Assembly (NCBI RefSeq): GCF_000716715.1
Contig: NZ_JNYJ01000006.1
Coordinates: 62,001 to 126,000 of the forward strand
Direction of reading: 5' to 3'
Length of the DNA: 64,000 nucleotides
Source of the DNA: Dactylosporangium aurantiacum
Lineage (GTDB): Bacteria; Actinomycetota; Actinomycetes; Mycobacteriales; Micromonosporaceae
The notes under the pieces were generated by a model that saw only the letters and a program-made list of their open reading frames with translations, was not told where the DNA came from and did not search any database. Both the position numbers and the translations under genes were made by a program. Position 1 is the first letter of the stretch. Each line of letters begins with the position of its first letter. Shown one piece after another: positions 36,462 through 44,439 of the stretch.

Positions 36462-37379
36462 GTGCCCGACGACCGCCGTCCCGAGACGTTCCGCCTGCTC
36501 GTCGTCCCCGGCGTCACCCCCGACAAGTGGACCCGGGTCTGGTCGGAGCGCCTGCCGGACGTCGAGCTGCGGCTGGAGCCCACCGAGGCCGCCGCCGCAC
36601 CCGGCCACCTCTCCGCCGGCGCCGACGCCGGGCTGATCCGGCTGCCGGTCGACCCCGCCGAGTTCCACGCGATCCCCCTGTACACCGAAGCCACCGTCGC
36701 CGTCGTGCCCAAGGACCACCTGCTGGCGGCGGCCGACGAGCTCACCGTCGCCGACCTGGCCGACGAGACCCTGCTCAGCCCGCTCGACGACGTGCTGACC
36801 TGGCCCGCTGTCCCGGCGCCGGTGCTGGCCGAACGCCCGGCGACCACCGCCGCCGCGGTCGAATGGGTCGCGGCCGAGGTCGGCGTGCTGGTCGTGCCGC
36901 AGTCCCTCGCCCGCGCCCACCACCGCAAGGACCTCACGTACCGCGTCGTCACCGACGCCCCCCAGTCCTCGGTGGCGCTCGTGTGGGTCCGCGACCGCCA
37001 CACCGACCTGGTCGAGGAGATGATCGGCATCGTCCGCGGCCGGACCGCGAACAGCACCCGCGGCCGCTCTTCCGGCGCCGCCGCCGGCCGTGACGGCGGC
37101 GCTGGCGGTGGCGGCTCCAGCGGAGGCCGTGGCGCCGGCGGCGGCCGTGACGGTGGCGGCCGTGACGGTGGCGCCGGCGTTGGTGGCGGCGGCGAGCAGG
37201 CGGGTCAGCGGCCCGCCCGGCAGCAGGGCCGGCAACCCGCCGCCCAGGGGCGGCAGTCCACCGGTCAACCGGGCCGGCAGCCGGGCAGGCAGCAGCCCGG
37301 CCGGTCCGGCACCGGGTCCGGCGCCGCGGGCCGGGGCGCCTCGCCCCGCGGCGGCCCGGCCAAACGCCGCGGCCGCTGA
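36462..37379 (+). CDS. LysR-type substrate-binding domain protein lacking HTH
   Basis: 305 aa from GTG 36462. Residues 8-195 match a LysR effector domain: FRLLVVPGVTPDKWTRVWSE, the DAGLIRLPVD segment, IPLYTEATVAVVPKDHLLAA and WVAAEVGVLVVPQSLARAHH. There is no N-terminal helix-turn-helix; the protein starts directly at the effector domain. From about residue 200 it is a disordered Gly/Arg/Gln/Pro tail, possibly able to bind nucleic acid. It diverges from DUF5997, which may supply the missing DNA-binding function (inference). Confidence 0.8.
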   Translation: MPDDRRPETFRLLVVPGVTPDKWTRVWSERLPDVELRLEPTEAAAAPGHLSAGADAGLIRLPVDPAEFHAIPLYTEATVAVVPKDHLLAAADELTVADLADETLLSPLDDVLTWPAVPAPVLAERPATTAAAVEWVAAEVGVLVVPQSLARAHHRKDLTYRVVTDAPQSSVALVWVRDRHTDLVEEMIGIVRGRTANSTRGRSSGAAAGRDGGAGGGGSSGGRGAGGGRDGGGRDGGAGVGGGGEQAGQRPARQQGRQPAAQGRQSTGQPGRQPGRQQPGRSGTGSGAAGRGASPRGGPAKRRGR

Positions 37380-37896
37380 CCGGTCCACGGGCAGCGCGGC
37401 CCTGCCGCCGAACCGTCGGCCGGCCCCTTGCAGATGGTCGACCCGGGCGGTGTGCCCGCCTGGCCTCAACCGGCGCCCACCGCCCCGGCCACGCTGGTCC
37501 GGCTCCACGACCCACGGTGGCGGGATCCCGATCGCCGCCTGGGACGCGCCGCCGCCCGGACGCGGGCGGACCGGCTCCTCGCCGACCACGTGCCCCGTTC
37601 GACCCGGTCGCCCTGGACGGGATCCGCCGGCCGCCGCCGGGCTGCGGCCACTGCGGCGCGGGGCGTTGGACGACCGGTTGGCCTGTGTCCACGGCCCACG
37701 GGCGCTCCGGCGGCACGGCAGCGAGCGCCCTGTCCGGATGGGCGCCGGCGGGCACCCCTGGACCCTACCAACGACCCCCGGCTGCCGCTCTGAGGTCTTC
37801 TCGTCACCACCGCAGCGTGTTCTCATGCCGGTGGGAGGCGACCCATGACGTCCGGTCGTGGCCGCTCCTGATACACGGATGCGTGGAAGGTGAACG
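37380..37896. other. 517-bp gap, possibly a decayed gene
   Basis: No intact gene is supported. Short patches read like protein in different frames: LVRLHDPRWRDPDRRLGRAA near 37500 in one frame, and FDPVALDGIRRPPPGCGHCG near 37600 in another. This hints at a frameshifted remnant of an unknown gene. The last 40 bp before the metalloprotease ATG contain GGAAGG as a ribosome binding site. No RNA motif was seen. Confidence 0.25.
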
Positions 37897-38874
37897 ATGC
37901 GAAGAAGATCTACGTTGCGGCTGGCGGTCACGACCGCTGCCGTGGCGACTGTGGTGGCGGCGGGTGGAGCCCCCAGCACGGCCGGCACGACGGGTGCCGC
38001 ACCCGCCGCCGCGGGAGCCGCGGGCGCCGCGGGCGCCGCGGAGTGTGCGCCGGGCGCCGGTGGCAGCGGGGCGCGGGTGAGCGCGGGCGCCACCGCCCAG
38101 GAGCCGCAGCTGTACCCGAAGAACGAAGCGAACGCGTACGGCGTGATCAAGGACTCGCCGCGCCTGGCCAACGGCAGCGTCACCGTGCCGACGGTGTTCC
38201 ACATGATCTCCGACCACCCGCTCGGCGCGGCGGAGCAGGCCCGGTGGAACACGCTCATCGCGGCGCAGATGACGGTGCTCAACGACTCGTTCGCCGGCAG
38301 GACGGCCGCGGACGCCTCGGACACGCCGTTCCGGTTCACGCTCACCGGCACGACGTGGACGGTGAACAGCGACTGGTACACCGTCGTGCCGGGCAAGAAC
38401 GAGCGGGACATGAAGATGGCGCTGTACACCGGCGACTCCCGCACCCTGAACGTGTACGCGGCCAACATCGGCGACGGGCTGCTCGGCTGGGCGTACTTCC
38501 CGAAGGGCTACAACAACGGCCGTGACTACATCGACGGCGTGGTCATGCTCGACGAGTCGATGCCCGGCGGGACGGCCGGCAAGTACGCCGAGGGCGACAC
38601 CCTCACGCACGAGGTCGGGCACTGGCTGATGCTGGAGCACACCTTCGCGCACGGTTGCGCCGCGTCCGGCGACTACGTGGCCGACACCCCGCGTGAGGCG
38701 ATCCCGCAGTTCAACTGCCCGGTCGGCGCGGACACGTGCAGCGCACCCGGGCTCGACCCGATCCACAACTTCATGGACTACTCGCAGGACTCCTGCATGA
38801 ACATGTTCACCGCCGGGCAGGCGGACCGGATGAGCGACGGCTGGGTGGCATTCCGCGCCGGCGGCGCGGGCTGA
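37897..38874 (+). CDS. Secreted M43-type zinc metalloprotease
   Basis: 325 aa with an N-terminal signal peptide, then an Ala/Gly-rich linker (about residues 28-55). The zinc site is HEVGHWLMLEH near residue 243 (HExxHxxxxxH), and the Met-turn is in NFMDYSQDSCMNMFT, as in pappalysin/cytophagalysin-like M43 proteases. In most of this clan the second helix has Gly where this protein has Met (HExxHxxGxxH), a small deviation. Six cysteines in the C-terminal half should form disulfides. It is predicted to be secreted and calcium- and zinc-dependent; the protein substrate is unknown. Confidence 0.92.
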   Translation: MRRRSTLRLAVTTAAVATVVAAGGAPSTAGTTGAAPAAAGAAGAAGAAECAPGAGGSGARVSAGATAQEPQLYPKNEANAYGVIKDSPRLANGSVTVPTVFHMISDHPLGAAEQARWNTLIAAQMTVLNDSFAGRTAADASDTPFRFTLTGTTWTVNSDWYTVVPGKNERDMKMALYTGDSRTLNVYAANIGDGLLGWAYFPKGYNNGRDYIDGVVMLDESMPGGTAGKYAEGDTLTHEVGHWLMLEHTFAHGCAASGDYVADTPREAIPQFNCPVGADTCSAPGLDPIHNFMDYSQDSCMNMFTAGQADRMSDGWVAFRAGGAG

Positions 38875-38886
38875 CATCAGCGGCAG

Positions 38887-38922
38887 CGGCCCGCAGCGCC
38901 CGACCCGGTGCGCTGCGGGCCG
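38887..38922. terminator. 13-bp inverted repeat between convergent genes
   Basis: CGGCCCGCAGCGC (38887-38899) pairs perfectly with GCGCTGCGGGCCG (38910-38922) around a 10-nt loop. It lies between the metalloprotease stop and the convergent GNAT gene stop, so it can serve as a bidirectional terminator. Confidence 0.75.
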
Positions 38923-38985
38923 CGTCGTGTCTGCCGCAGGTCAGCACCGCCCGAACACGAGCACCTCGACGGCCGCCTGCCACGG

Positions 38986-40374
38986 TCAGCGGACCAGCGC
39001 GAAGTCGGTGACCGCGGGCAGGCGACGGAAGCCGGCCGAGGCGTACGTCGCGACAGCGCCGGCGTTCGACGTGGGCGTGACGACGGTGGCGCTGGAGGCA
39101 CCCATGTCCCGCAGCGTCGAGGCCGCGGCGAGGGTGATCGCGGTACCGTAGCCGCGACCGCGGTGGTCGCGATGGACGCCCACGGGCTCCAGGAGACCGG
39201 GACGGCCCTCCCCGGCCGACCAGACCGTGGCCGCCGCTACCGCGTTGTCCCGGTCGTCGTAGCCGACCAGGCAGCGGGCGTGCCGGTACGCCGGCGACCG
39301 CGACATCACGGTCCACCGGCCGGCGGTGAAGGTCGAGCGGTCGAAGGCCGCCCGCTGCACCGCGACCCGGTCAGCGACCCGCTCGTGGCCGACGGTCTCC
39401 ACCCGCACCCGCGGCGTCTCGACAGGACTGCGGAGGTCCCGGACCAACGGCGTCCACGGCTCGTCATCGATCCAGCCGCGCCGGCGCAGCAGCGAACGGA
39501 AGACCGTGCCGAACCGGGCCTCGACGATCGGTTTGTCGCCCGTCAGGACGCCACGGGCCGGATCCTCGAGATCGCGCAGGAGGATTCGGGCGAGCCCCTC
39601 ATCCTGATCCGCCGACGGGGCGACACCCATCCGGACCAGGGACCCTTCATCCAGCAACCCGATCGCCACGACGGTCCCGTTCGCGGTCCAGACCCGCAGC
39701 GCCCCGGCCAGCGCGGCCGGCCCGAACCGCCACTGCCACCCGAGGTCCCCCGGATGCAACTGGACCGGCAGCCCGTCCCGCTGCCAGGACCCCAGCTCCG
39801 ACAGGACCTCCCCGAGCGCACGAGCATGCGGCGTCGTCAGATCGACATGCATGTGATGATCCAACCCCATCGCCGCCCGCACCGCGCACCCGACGAACTG
39901 CTGCCGGTACGCGACGCCGCGGTCCCACTGATCGACGGCCACCCACAGGCTGAACGCCGCCGCCCAGCGCAGGCCGTAGTGGCGCTGCGTGCTGGGAATG
40001 CCGCCGGTCCCGAGGTCCTGTGCGAAACAGTCCTGCGCCGGGGTGGGTTCGTCGAAGGCAAGACCTGCGGGGAACGCGACCCGCAGGTACGGCGCGAACG
40101 AGAAGTCGCGCAGCTCGACGGCGGCGAGGGCGGCCTCCAGCAGGCGCCGGAAGTCGTCCACCCGCTGACAGACCGCGGTGATCAGCGCATCGTGCGGCGT
40201 GCCCGGATGCGGCCAGCGGTCGGGCGGCGTGCGGCACGCATGGTCAAACGCGCGCGGGTGCTCGGCAGCACGGATCAGCCGGGCGAGGACCGCCTCGTCG
40301 ACCACCAGCGAGGCCCACACCCGCTCCCCGGGCCGAGCGTCGCTCATCGCCGCGACGAGTGCCCGCAGATCCAC
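38986..40374 (-). CDS. GNAT acetyltransferase fused to an unknown N-terminal domain
   Basis: About 462 aa from GTG 40374 (VDLRALVAAMSD); an in-frame start at 40431 exists. The C-terminal 270 residues are a complete two-part GNAT protein, from LSELGSWQRDGLPVQLHPGD to GVHRDHRGRGYGTAITLAAA (acetyl-CoA loop R/QxxGxG/A). Related proteins normally begin near this LSELGSW region. Here about 190 more residues precede it without a stop (RWAAAFSLWVAVDQWDRGVA, FVGCAVRAAMGLDHHMHVDL) and have no family I recognise. This could be a genuine fusion or two genes that have lost a stop codon. Confidence 0.7.
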   Translation of the reverse strand: MDLRALVAAMSDARPGERVWASLVVDEAVLARLIRAAEHPRAFDHACRTPPDRWPHPGTPHDALITAVCQRVDDFRRLLEAALAAVELRDFSFAPYLRVAFPAGLAFDEPTPAQDCFAQDLGTGGIPSTQRHYGLRWAAAFSLWVAVDQWDRGVAYRQQFVGCAVRAAMGLDHHMHVDLTTPHARALGEVLSELGSWQRDGLPVQLHPGDLGWQWRFGPAALAGALRVWTANGTVVAIGLLDEGSLVRMGVAPSADQDEGLARILLRDLEDPARGVLTGDKPIVEARFGTVFRSLLRRRGWIDDEPWTPLVRDLRSPVETPRVRVETVGHERVADRVAVQRAAFDRSTFTAGRWTVMSRSPAYRHARCLVGYDDRDNAVAAATVWSAGEGRPGLLEPVGVHRDHRGRGYGTAITLAAASTLRDMGASSATVVTPTSNAGAVATYASAGFRRLPAVTDFALVR

Positions 40375-40440
40375 CGGCCCATTGTGCCGCGACGGCGCGC
40401 AGTCGCACTGCGCTGTCGCGATCGACTCCACCCAGTTCCA

Positions 40441-41112
40441 CTACGTCGCACTCGACTGGCAGCCCAGCTCGGTGACCGGTACGTCGACGGCGGGCCGGTC
40501 CGCGTCGGTCGCGTGGCCGCGGATGGCGGCGTCCAGGAGCCCTTCGGTGTCCCAGGTGTCGCCGGACGCTTCGGCCGCGGCAAGGAACGTGGCCTCGACC
40601 GGGCGCAGCCGCGTGATGGGCGCGTCGAGCGGGAACCGGGCCACGAACCGCGCGCCGGACGGGCCGACCAGCAGGACCGCCAGGGGTGGGTCGCCGTTGA
40701 GGGGCAGGTCGGGGTACACGTCGCCGCCCCAGTGCAGGACCGGTGAGTCGGCGGTGGCGAAGCGGGCCGCGCCGGCGAGCATGAGCAGGTCGGTCTGGGT
40801 GCCGTAGGTGTCGCCGTGGTAGTCGTACAGGTAGACCTCCAGGGCGCCGTCGTGGTGGCGGGCGACGGTCACGCCCCGGGTGGCGCGGGTCGCCAGCCGC
40901 TGGAGCGGGGTGCCGGCGCGGGCCTCGCGGATGCCGGCGGCCGCGGCGGGGGAGCCGGCGAGCCCGGTCAGGTCCCAGTCGGTGCCGGCGCCGTCGGCCG
41001 CCCAGCCGGTCCACATCGCGGCCGGGTTGGCGATGGCGTCCGGTCCGGGCAGGGGTGTGCGCAGCCACGTGTCGAAGCCGGCCCGCGGCATCGGGATCCG
41101 GGCCGCTACCAT
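40441..41112 (-). CDS. Hypothetical protein
   Basis: About 223 aa from ATG 41112 (MVAARIPMPRAGFDTW). Contains WTGWAADGAGTDWDLTGLAG, VYLYDYHGDTYGTQTDLLML and VARFPLDAPITRLRPVEATF; no catalytic motif recognised and no membrane segment. Diverges from the methyltransferase gene across about 50 bp, so they may share a promoter region. Confidence 0.6.
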   Translation of the reverse strand: MVAARIPMPRAGFDTWLRTPLPGPDAIANPAAMWTGWAADGAGTDWDLTGLAGSPAAAAGIREARAGTPLQRLATRATRGVTVARHHDGALEVYLYDYHGDTYGTQTDLLMLAGAARFATADSPVLHWGGDVYPDLPLNGDPPLAVLLVGPSGARFVARFPLDAPITRLRPVEATFLAAAEASGDTWDTEGLLDAAIRGHATDADRPAVDVPVTELGCQSSAT

Positions 41113-41162
41113 GTACGAGCGACCACCCACGAGCGACCTCCGGCGATGCGACCATGTGCGGC

Positions 41163-41777
41163 ATGACAGTACGAGGGACGCCCGCATACGACCAAACCGC
41201 CGTGCCGGCGCCCGTCGCCGCCGCGGTGGCCGCCGCCCGCCGGACCGGGTTCGCCAACTCGTGCGGGCCGGAGCACGGGGAGCTGCTGCGCCTGCTGGCC
41301 CGTGGGGTCGGCGCCGGGACGATCGGCGAAACCGGCACCGGCTGCGGCGTGGGGCTGGCGTGGCTCGCCGCCGGCGCGGACCCCGGTGCGCGGCTGGTCA
41401 GCGTCGAGCGCGACCCGGACCGGGCCGCCGTGGCCGCGGAGGTGTTCGCCGCCGACCCGCGCGTCACGGTCGTCGCCGCCGACTGGCGTGACCTGCTCGC
41501 GCACGGGCCGTTCGACCTGCTGGTCCTCGACGGCGGCGGGCACGGCAAGCACGACGGGGAGCCCATCGACGTCGAGGTGTGGCTGCGGCCGGGTGGTCTG
41601 CTGGTCATCGACGACTTCACGCCGTCCCGCGGGTGGCCTCCCGTGTACGACGGCCGCCCCGACCTCGCCCGCCTGCACTGGCTGCGGCATCCGGCCCTGC
41701 TGGCCACGGAGCTGCCGGTGACGCCGTCGTCGGTGAGCCTCGTCGGCCGGTACCCGGGCCGTAAGGTGGCGGGGTGA
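41163..41777 (+). CDS. Class I SAM-dependent methyltransferase
   Basis: About 204 aa from ATG 41163; an ATG three codons earlier is also in frame. Motif I is GETGTGCGVGLAWLA, motif II LVSVERDPDRAAVAA, and FDLLVLDGGGHG gives the motif IV aspartate. The pattern resembles small-molecule O-methyltransferases. Its stop overlaps the ASCH gene GTG by 4 bp, which suggests one operon. Confidence 0.85.
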   Translation: MTVRGTPAYDQTAVPAPVAAAVAAARRTGFANSCGPEHGELLRLLARGVGAGTIGETGTGCGVGLAWLAAGADPGARLVSVERDPDRAAVAAEVFAADPRVTVVAADWRDLLAHGPFDLLVLDGGGHGKHDGEPIDVEVWLRPGGLLVIDDFTPSRGWPPVYDGRPDLARLHWLRHPALLATELPVTPSSVSLVGRYPGRKVAG

Positions 41778-42193
41778 ACGCCGAGGAACTGCCCGAGTTC
41801 CACTTCGCCTGGCCGGGCCCGCTGCGCGACGCGCTCGTCGCCGCCGTGCTGGACGGTACGAAAACCACGACGACGGCCCTGGTCCAGGACTACGCGCTCG
41901 ACGGTGACCCGCTGCCGGCCGTGGGGGACCGGGCCGCGGTCGTCGACTCCGCCGGGCGGCGGGTCGCGGTCATCGAGCTGACCCGCGTCCGCGTGTGCGG
42001 CCTCGGCGAGGTCGACGTCGCCCACGCCCGCGACGAGGGCGAGGGCCACGACACCGTCGCCGCCTGGCGGGCCGGGCACGAGAAGTTCTGGCACGGCGAG
42101 CAGTACCGGGGCTGGCTGGGCGACCCGGAGTACACGGTCGACGACGACACCCCCGCGGTGCTGCAACGGTTCCGGGTCGTCGAGCGGCGCTGA
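41774..42193 (+). CDS. ASCH-domain protein
   Basis: 139 aa from GTG 41774. ASCH core: LVAAVLDGTKTTTTAL (GxKxxT motif), VGDRAAVVDSAGRRVAVIEL and EGEGHDTVAAWRAGHEKFW. ASCH proteins have a PUA-like RNA-binding fold, and some are amidohydrolases of N4-acetylcytidine. Co-encoded with the methyltransferase, but a shared role is unclear. Ends 2 bp from the convergent HIT-like gene. Confidence 0.92.
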   Translation: MNAEELPEFHFAWPGPLRDALVAAVLDGTKTTTTALVQDYALDGDPLPAVGDRAAVVDSAGRRVAVIELTRVRVCGLGEVDVAHARDEGEGHDTVAAWRAGHEKFWHGEQYRGWLGDPEYTVDDDTPAVLQRFRVVERR

Positions 42194-42195
42194 GG

Positions 42196-42786
42196 TCAGT
42201 AGGCCGTGCCGCCGTCCTCGGCGAGCGCGGCGGCCACCTCGGACAGCACCGCCCGCCACTGGGCCTCGTCCTGCTTGGGCAGCACGTCGTCCCACAGCGG
42301 CAGGCAGCTGCCCCGCAGCTGGGTCAGCCCGGCGGGCCGGCCCATGAACCACAGGTGCAGGTGCCGCGCCCCGTCGCCGATCTTCGAGGCGTGCACCCGG
42401 CCGATCCCGCCGACCGACATGATCGCCCGCTCGACCCGCTGCAGCATCGGCCCGATCTCGGCGGCCCGGGCCGCGGGCAGGTCGCCGAGGTCGTGGTGGC
42501 CGATCGGGCACAGCAGCACCACCACCGGCACCGCGGTCGGGCCGCCCGAGTGCCGCAGCATCCAGTGCTCGTCGGCCCACACCGCCCGGCGCAGGCCGTC
42601 CTCGCAGATGAAGCAGCCGTCCGGGCCGTCCTCGCCGTTGCGCGGCGGCTCCGGCAGCGCCGGCTGGTCGAGCGACTTCACCCGCAGGTCACCGTCGAAC
42701 GGGAATGTGTCCCACCCGGGGATGCCGCCCTCGAACGGGACGGACGGCCCACCGACGGGCAGGTGCGTGAGGAAGCGATCGGTCAT
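42196..42786 (-). CDS. HIT/GalT-like protein
   Basis: About 196 aa from ATG 42786. CFICEDGLRRAVWADEHW resembles the N-terminal zinc-binding CxxC of HIT proteins, and GDGARHLHLWFMGRP carries the histidine triad-like H-x-H. This suggests a nucleotidyl hydrolase or transferase. Starts only about 19 bp from the divergent pyrF remnant. Confidence 0.8.
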   Translation of the reverse strand: MTDRFLTHLPVGGPSVPFEGGIPGWDTFPFDGDLRVKSLDQPALPEPPRNGEDGPDGCFICEDGLRRAVWADEHWMLRHSGGPTAVPVVVLLCPIGHHDLGDLPAARAAEIGPMLQRVERAIMSVGGIGRVHASKIGDGARHLHLWFMGRPAGLTQLRGSCLPLWDDVLPKQDEAQWRAVLSEVAAALAEDGGTAY

Positions 42787-42804
42787 GGCGACGATCATGC
42801 CAGG

Positions 42805-43066
42805 ATGACCGCCATGGATCTGACCCGTCGCGTCATCGTCGCCCTGGACTTCGACACCGAGCAGGAGGCCTGCGCGGTCGTGGAGCGTCTCGGTGACCGC
42901 GGGCGGGCGTACAAGATCGGGCCGCAGCTGCTGACCACGCCCGGCCGGGGCACCCCGTGGACGCGCTGCGCGCCGGGGCCTCGCACGTCGTCATCGGCCG
43001 CGCCCTGACGCGGGCCCCGGACCCCGCGGCGGTCTCGACGCCATCGCCGCGGAACTGCGCGCCTGA
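42805..43066 (+). pseudogene. pyrF-like (OMP decarboxylase) remnant, core deleted
   Basis: The N-terminus MDLTRRVIVALDFDTEQEAC, VVERLGDRGRAYKIGPQLL is the first strand and helix of orotidine 5'-phosphate decarboxylase. It then jumps at about 42950 to VDALRAGASHVVIGRALTRA in another frame, the phosphate-binding C-terminus. A third frame carries LDAIAAELRA and the stop at 43064-43066. About 130 residues with the catalytic D-x-K-x-x-D are absent, so this cannot be an active enzyme. Confidence 0.75.
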
Positions 43067-43127
43067 GCCGTCCCGCCGCAGTCCCGTCCGGGGCCGGACG
43101 TCACCGCCGCCCGGTCCCGGGGCACCC

Positions 43128-43496
43128 TCAGCCGTTCGCCGCGCTCAACATCCCGTCGAGCTCCGGGTCGGCCATGAGCTCCCGCACCTCCTGCGCGCAG
43201 CGGCAGGCAGCGGCGATCCTGGCGGCCCACGCCACCGCCTCGGCCCGCGAGGCGACGTCGACGACGACGAGCCCGCCGATCACCTCCTTGGTCTCCGGGT
43301 ACGGGCCGTCGGTGACCATCCCGTCGGTGCCCACGACGGTCGCCGTCTGGCGCTGGAGCCCACCCCCGAACACGAACACCCCGGCGTCCACGATCTCCCG
43401 GATCACCGCGTGCGCCGCCTTGCCCACCTCGGGCAGCTCCTCGCCGGTGATGTGGTCCATCGCGCCGTCATCGAACGAGATCAAGTACCGGGTCAT
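43128..43496 (-). CDS. YCII/DGPF-domain protein
   Basis: 122 aa from ATG 43496. Ferredoxin-like fold: MTRYLISFDDGAMDHITGEE, FVFGGGLQRQTATVVGTDGM, VTDGPYPETKEVIGGLVVVD (the DGPF-like DGPY turn). YCII proteins often sit in ECF-sigma regulons of actinobacteria. It has its own upstream ECF-like motif (43550-43577) 53 bp from the start, and is downstream of the second DHFR-like gene on the same strand. Confidence 0.9.
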   Translation of the reverse strand: MTRYLISFDDGAMDHITGEELPEVGKAAHAVIREIVDAGVFVFGGGLQRQTATVVGTDGMVTDGPYPETKEVIGGLVVVDVASRAEAVAWAARIAAACRCAQEVRELMADPELDGMLSAANG

Positions 43497-43549
43497 CCCA
43501 CGACTCCCTTGCGTCCCCGGCGGCCCCCTCCGGCCGCCTGTCACCTGTG

Positions 43550-43577
43550 CTACGAACGGCTCGCCCCAGATCCGACG
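43550..43577 (-). promoter_or_regulatory. ECF-type promoter motif, copy 2
   Basis: Read on the minus strand: CGTCGGATC, ten bases, CGTTCGTAG. The -10-side edge is 53 bp before the YCII ATG. One base differs from copies 1 and 3 in the first box (C for T). Confidence 0.7.
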
Positions 43578-43640
43578 CTATGCCAGAAATCTTCGCCGCG
43601 GGATTTGGGGTCCAGCGCCCGGAGGTGTCCCGCGGGCAGG

Positions 43641-44267
43641 TCAGGACGCCGCGGGGGCGTACTGCGGGCGGCCGGCGGGGCGGTACACCTGGATCGTCAC
43701 GCCCTTCGAGTCGACGCGGGAGTCGAGCAGTTGGAGGGCGAGGTCAGGGCCGGTGGCCGGGAACAGCCGGGCGCCCTGGCCGAGCACCACGGGGACGACC
43801 AGCAGGGTCAGCTCGTCGACCAGGCCGCGCTCCAGCAGCCAGCGGATCAGGGTGCCGCTGCCGTGCACCTGCAGCTCGCCGCCCGGCGCGGCCTTCAGCT
43901 GCGCGATCGCGGCCGCCAGGTCGCCGGCCAGGACGTCGGTGCCCGACCACGCCGGGTCGGTGAGGGTGGTGGACGCCACGTACTTGGGGCGCGCGTTCAA
44001 CGCCCGCATGACGGGCTCCCAGCCGGGGACGTCCCGCTCCGCCAGGGACCCCCACGAGCGGGCGAACAGCTCGTAGGTCCGCCGGCCGAACAGGAACGCG
44101 TCGGCGCGCTGGTAGGTGTCATTGATGTACGCCCTGGTGTCCTGGTCGCCCTTGCCGAGGGCCCACCCGCCGCGCACGAACCCGTCGCGGCGGTCCTCCT
44201 CCGACGCGCCGCCGTTGCCCTGCATCACGCCGTCGATGGTCAGCTGGGTCATCGTGGTCAGCTTCAT
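43641..44267 (-). CDS. Dihydrofolate reductase-family protein (RibD C-terminal-like)
   Basis: 208 aa from ATG 44267 with GAAGGAAC upstream. N-terminus MKLTTMTQLTIDGVMQGNGG, then ADAFLFGRRTYELFARSWGS, KYVASTTLTDPAWSG and QVHGSGTLIRWLLERGLVDE, LTLLVVPVVLGQGARLF. Same family as the protein at 24931 but only moderately similar. It has its own ECF-like motif 53 bp upstream, separating it from the FAD monooxygenase gene on the same strand. Confidence 0.92.
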   Translation of the reverse strand: MKLTTMTQLTIDGVMQGNGGASEEDRRDGFVRGGWALGKGDQDTRAYINDTYQRADAFLFGRRTYELFARSWGSLAERDVPGWEPVMRALNARPKYVASTTLTDPAWSGTDVLAGDLAAAIAQLKAAPGGELQVHGSGTLIRWLLERGLVDELTLLVVPVVLGQGARLFPATGPDLALQLLDSRVDSKGVTIQVYRPAGRPQYAPAAS

Positions 44268-44320
44268 GGTGGCGGTTCCTTCACATCCGGTGCCGCCCCG
44301 AGCGGGTGGCCTCGCCCCTG

Positions 44321-44348
44321 CTACGAACGCCACCGCCCCGATCCGACA
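44321..44348 (-). promoter_or_regulatory. ECF-type promoter motif, copy 3
   Basis: Read on the minus strand: TGTCGGATC, ten bases, CGTTCGTAG, identical to copy 1 in both boxes. The -10-side edge is 53 bp from the DHFR-like ATG, the same distance as copy 2 from the YCII gene. Confidence 0.72.
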
Positions 44349-44439
44349 CCGGCCGGCGAACTTCTCCGATGCACGCGTCCACCCACGAGGCGGGTTCGTC
44401 CTCGCCGGAGCACACCGGGACGCAACCCCGGCGGCCGGT

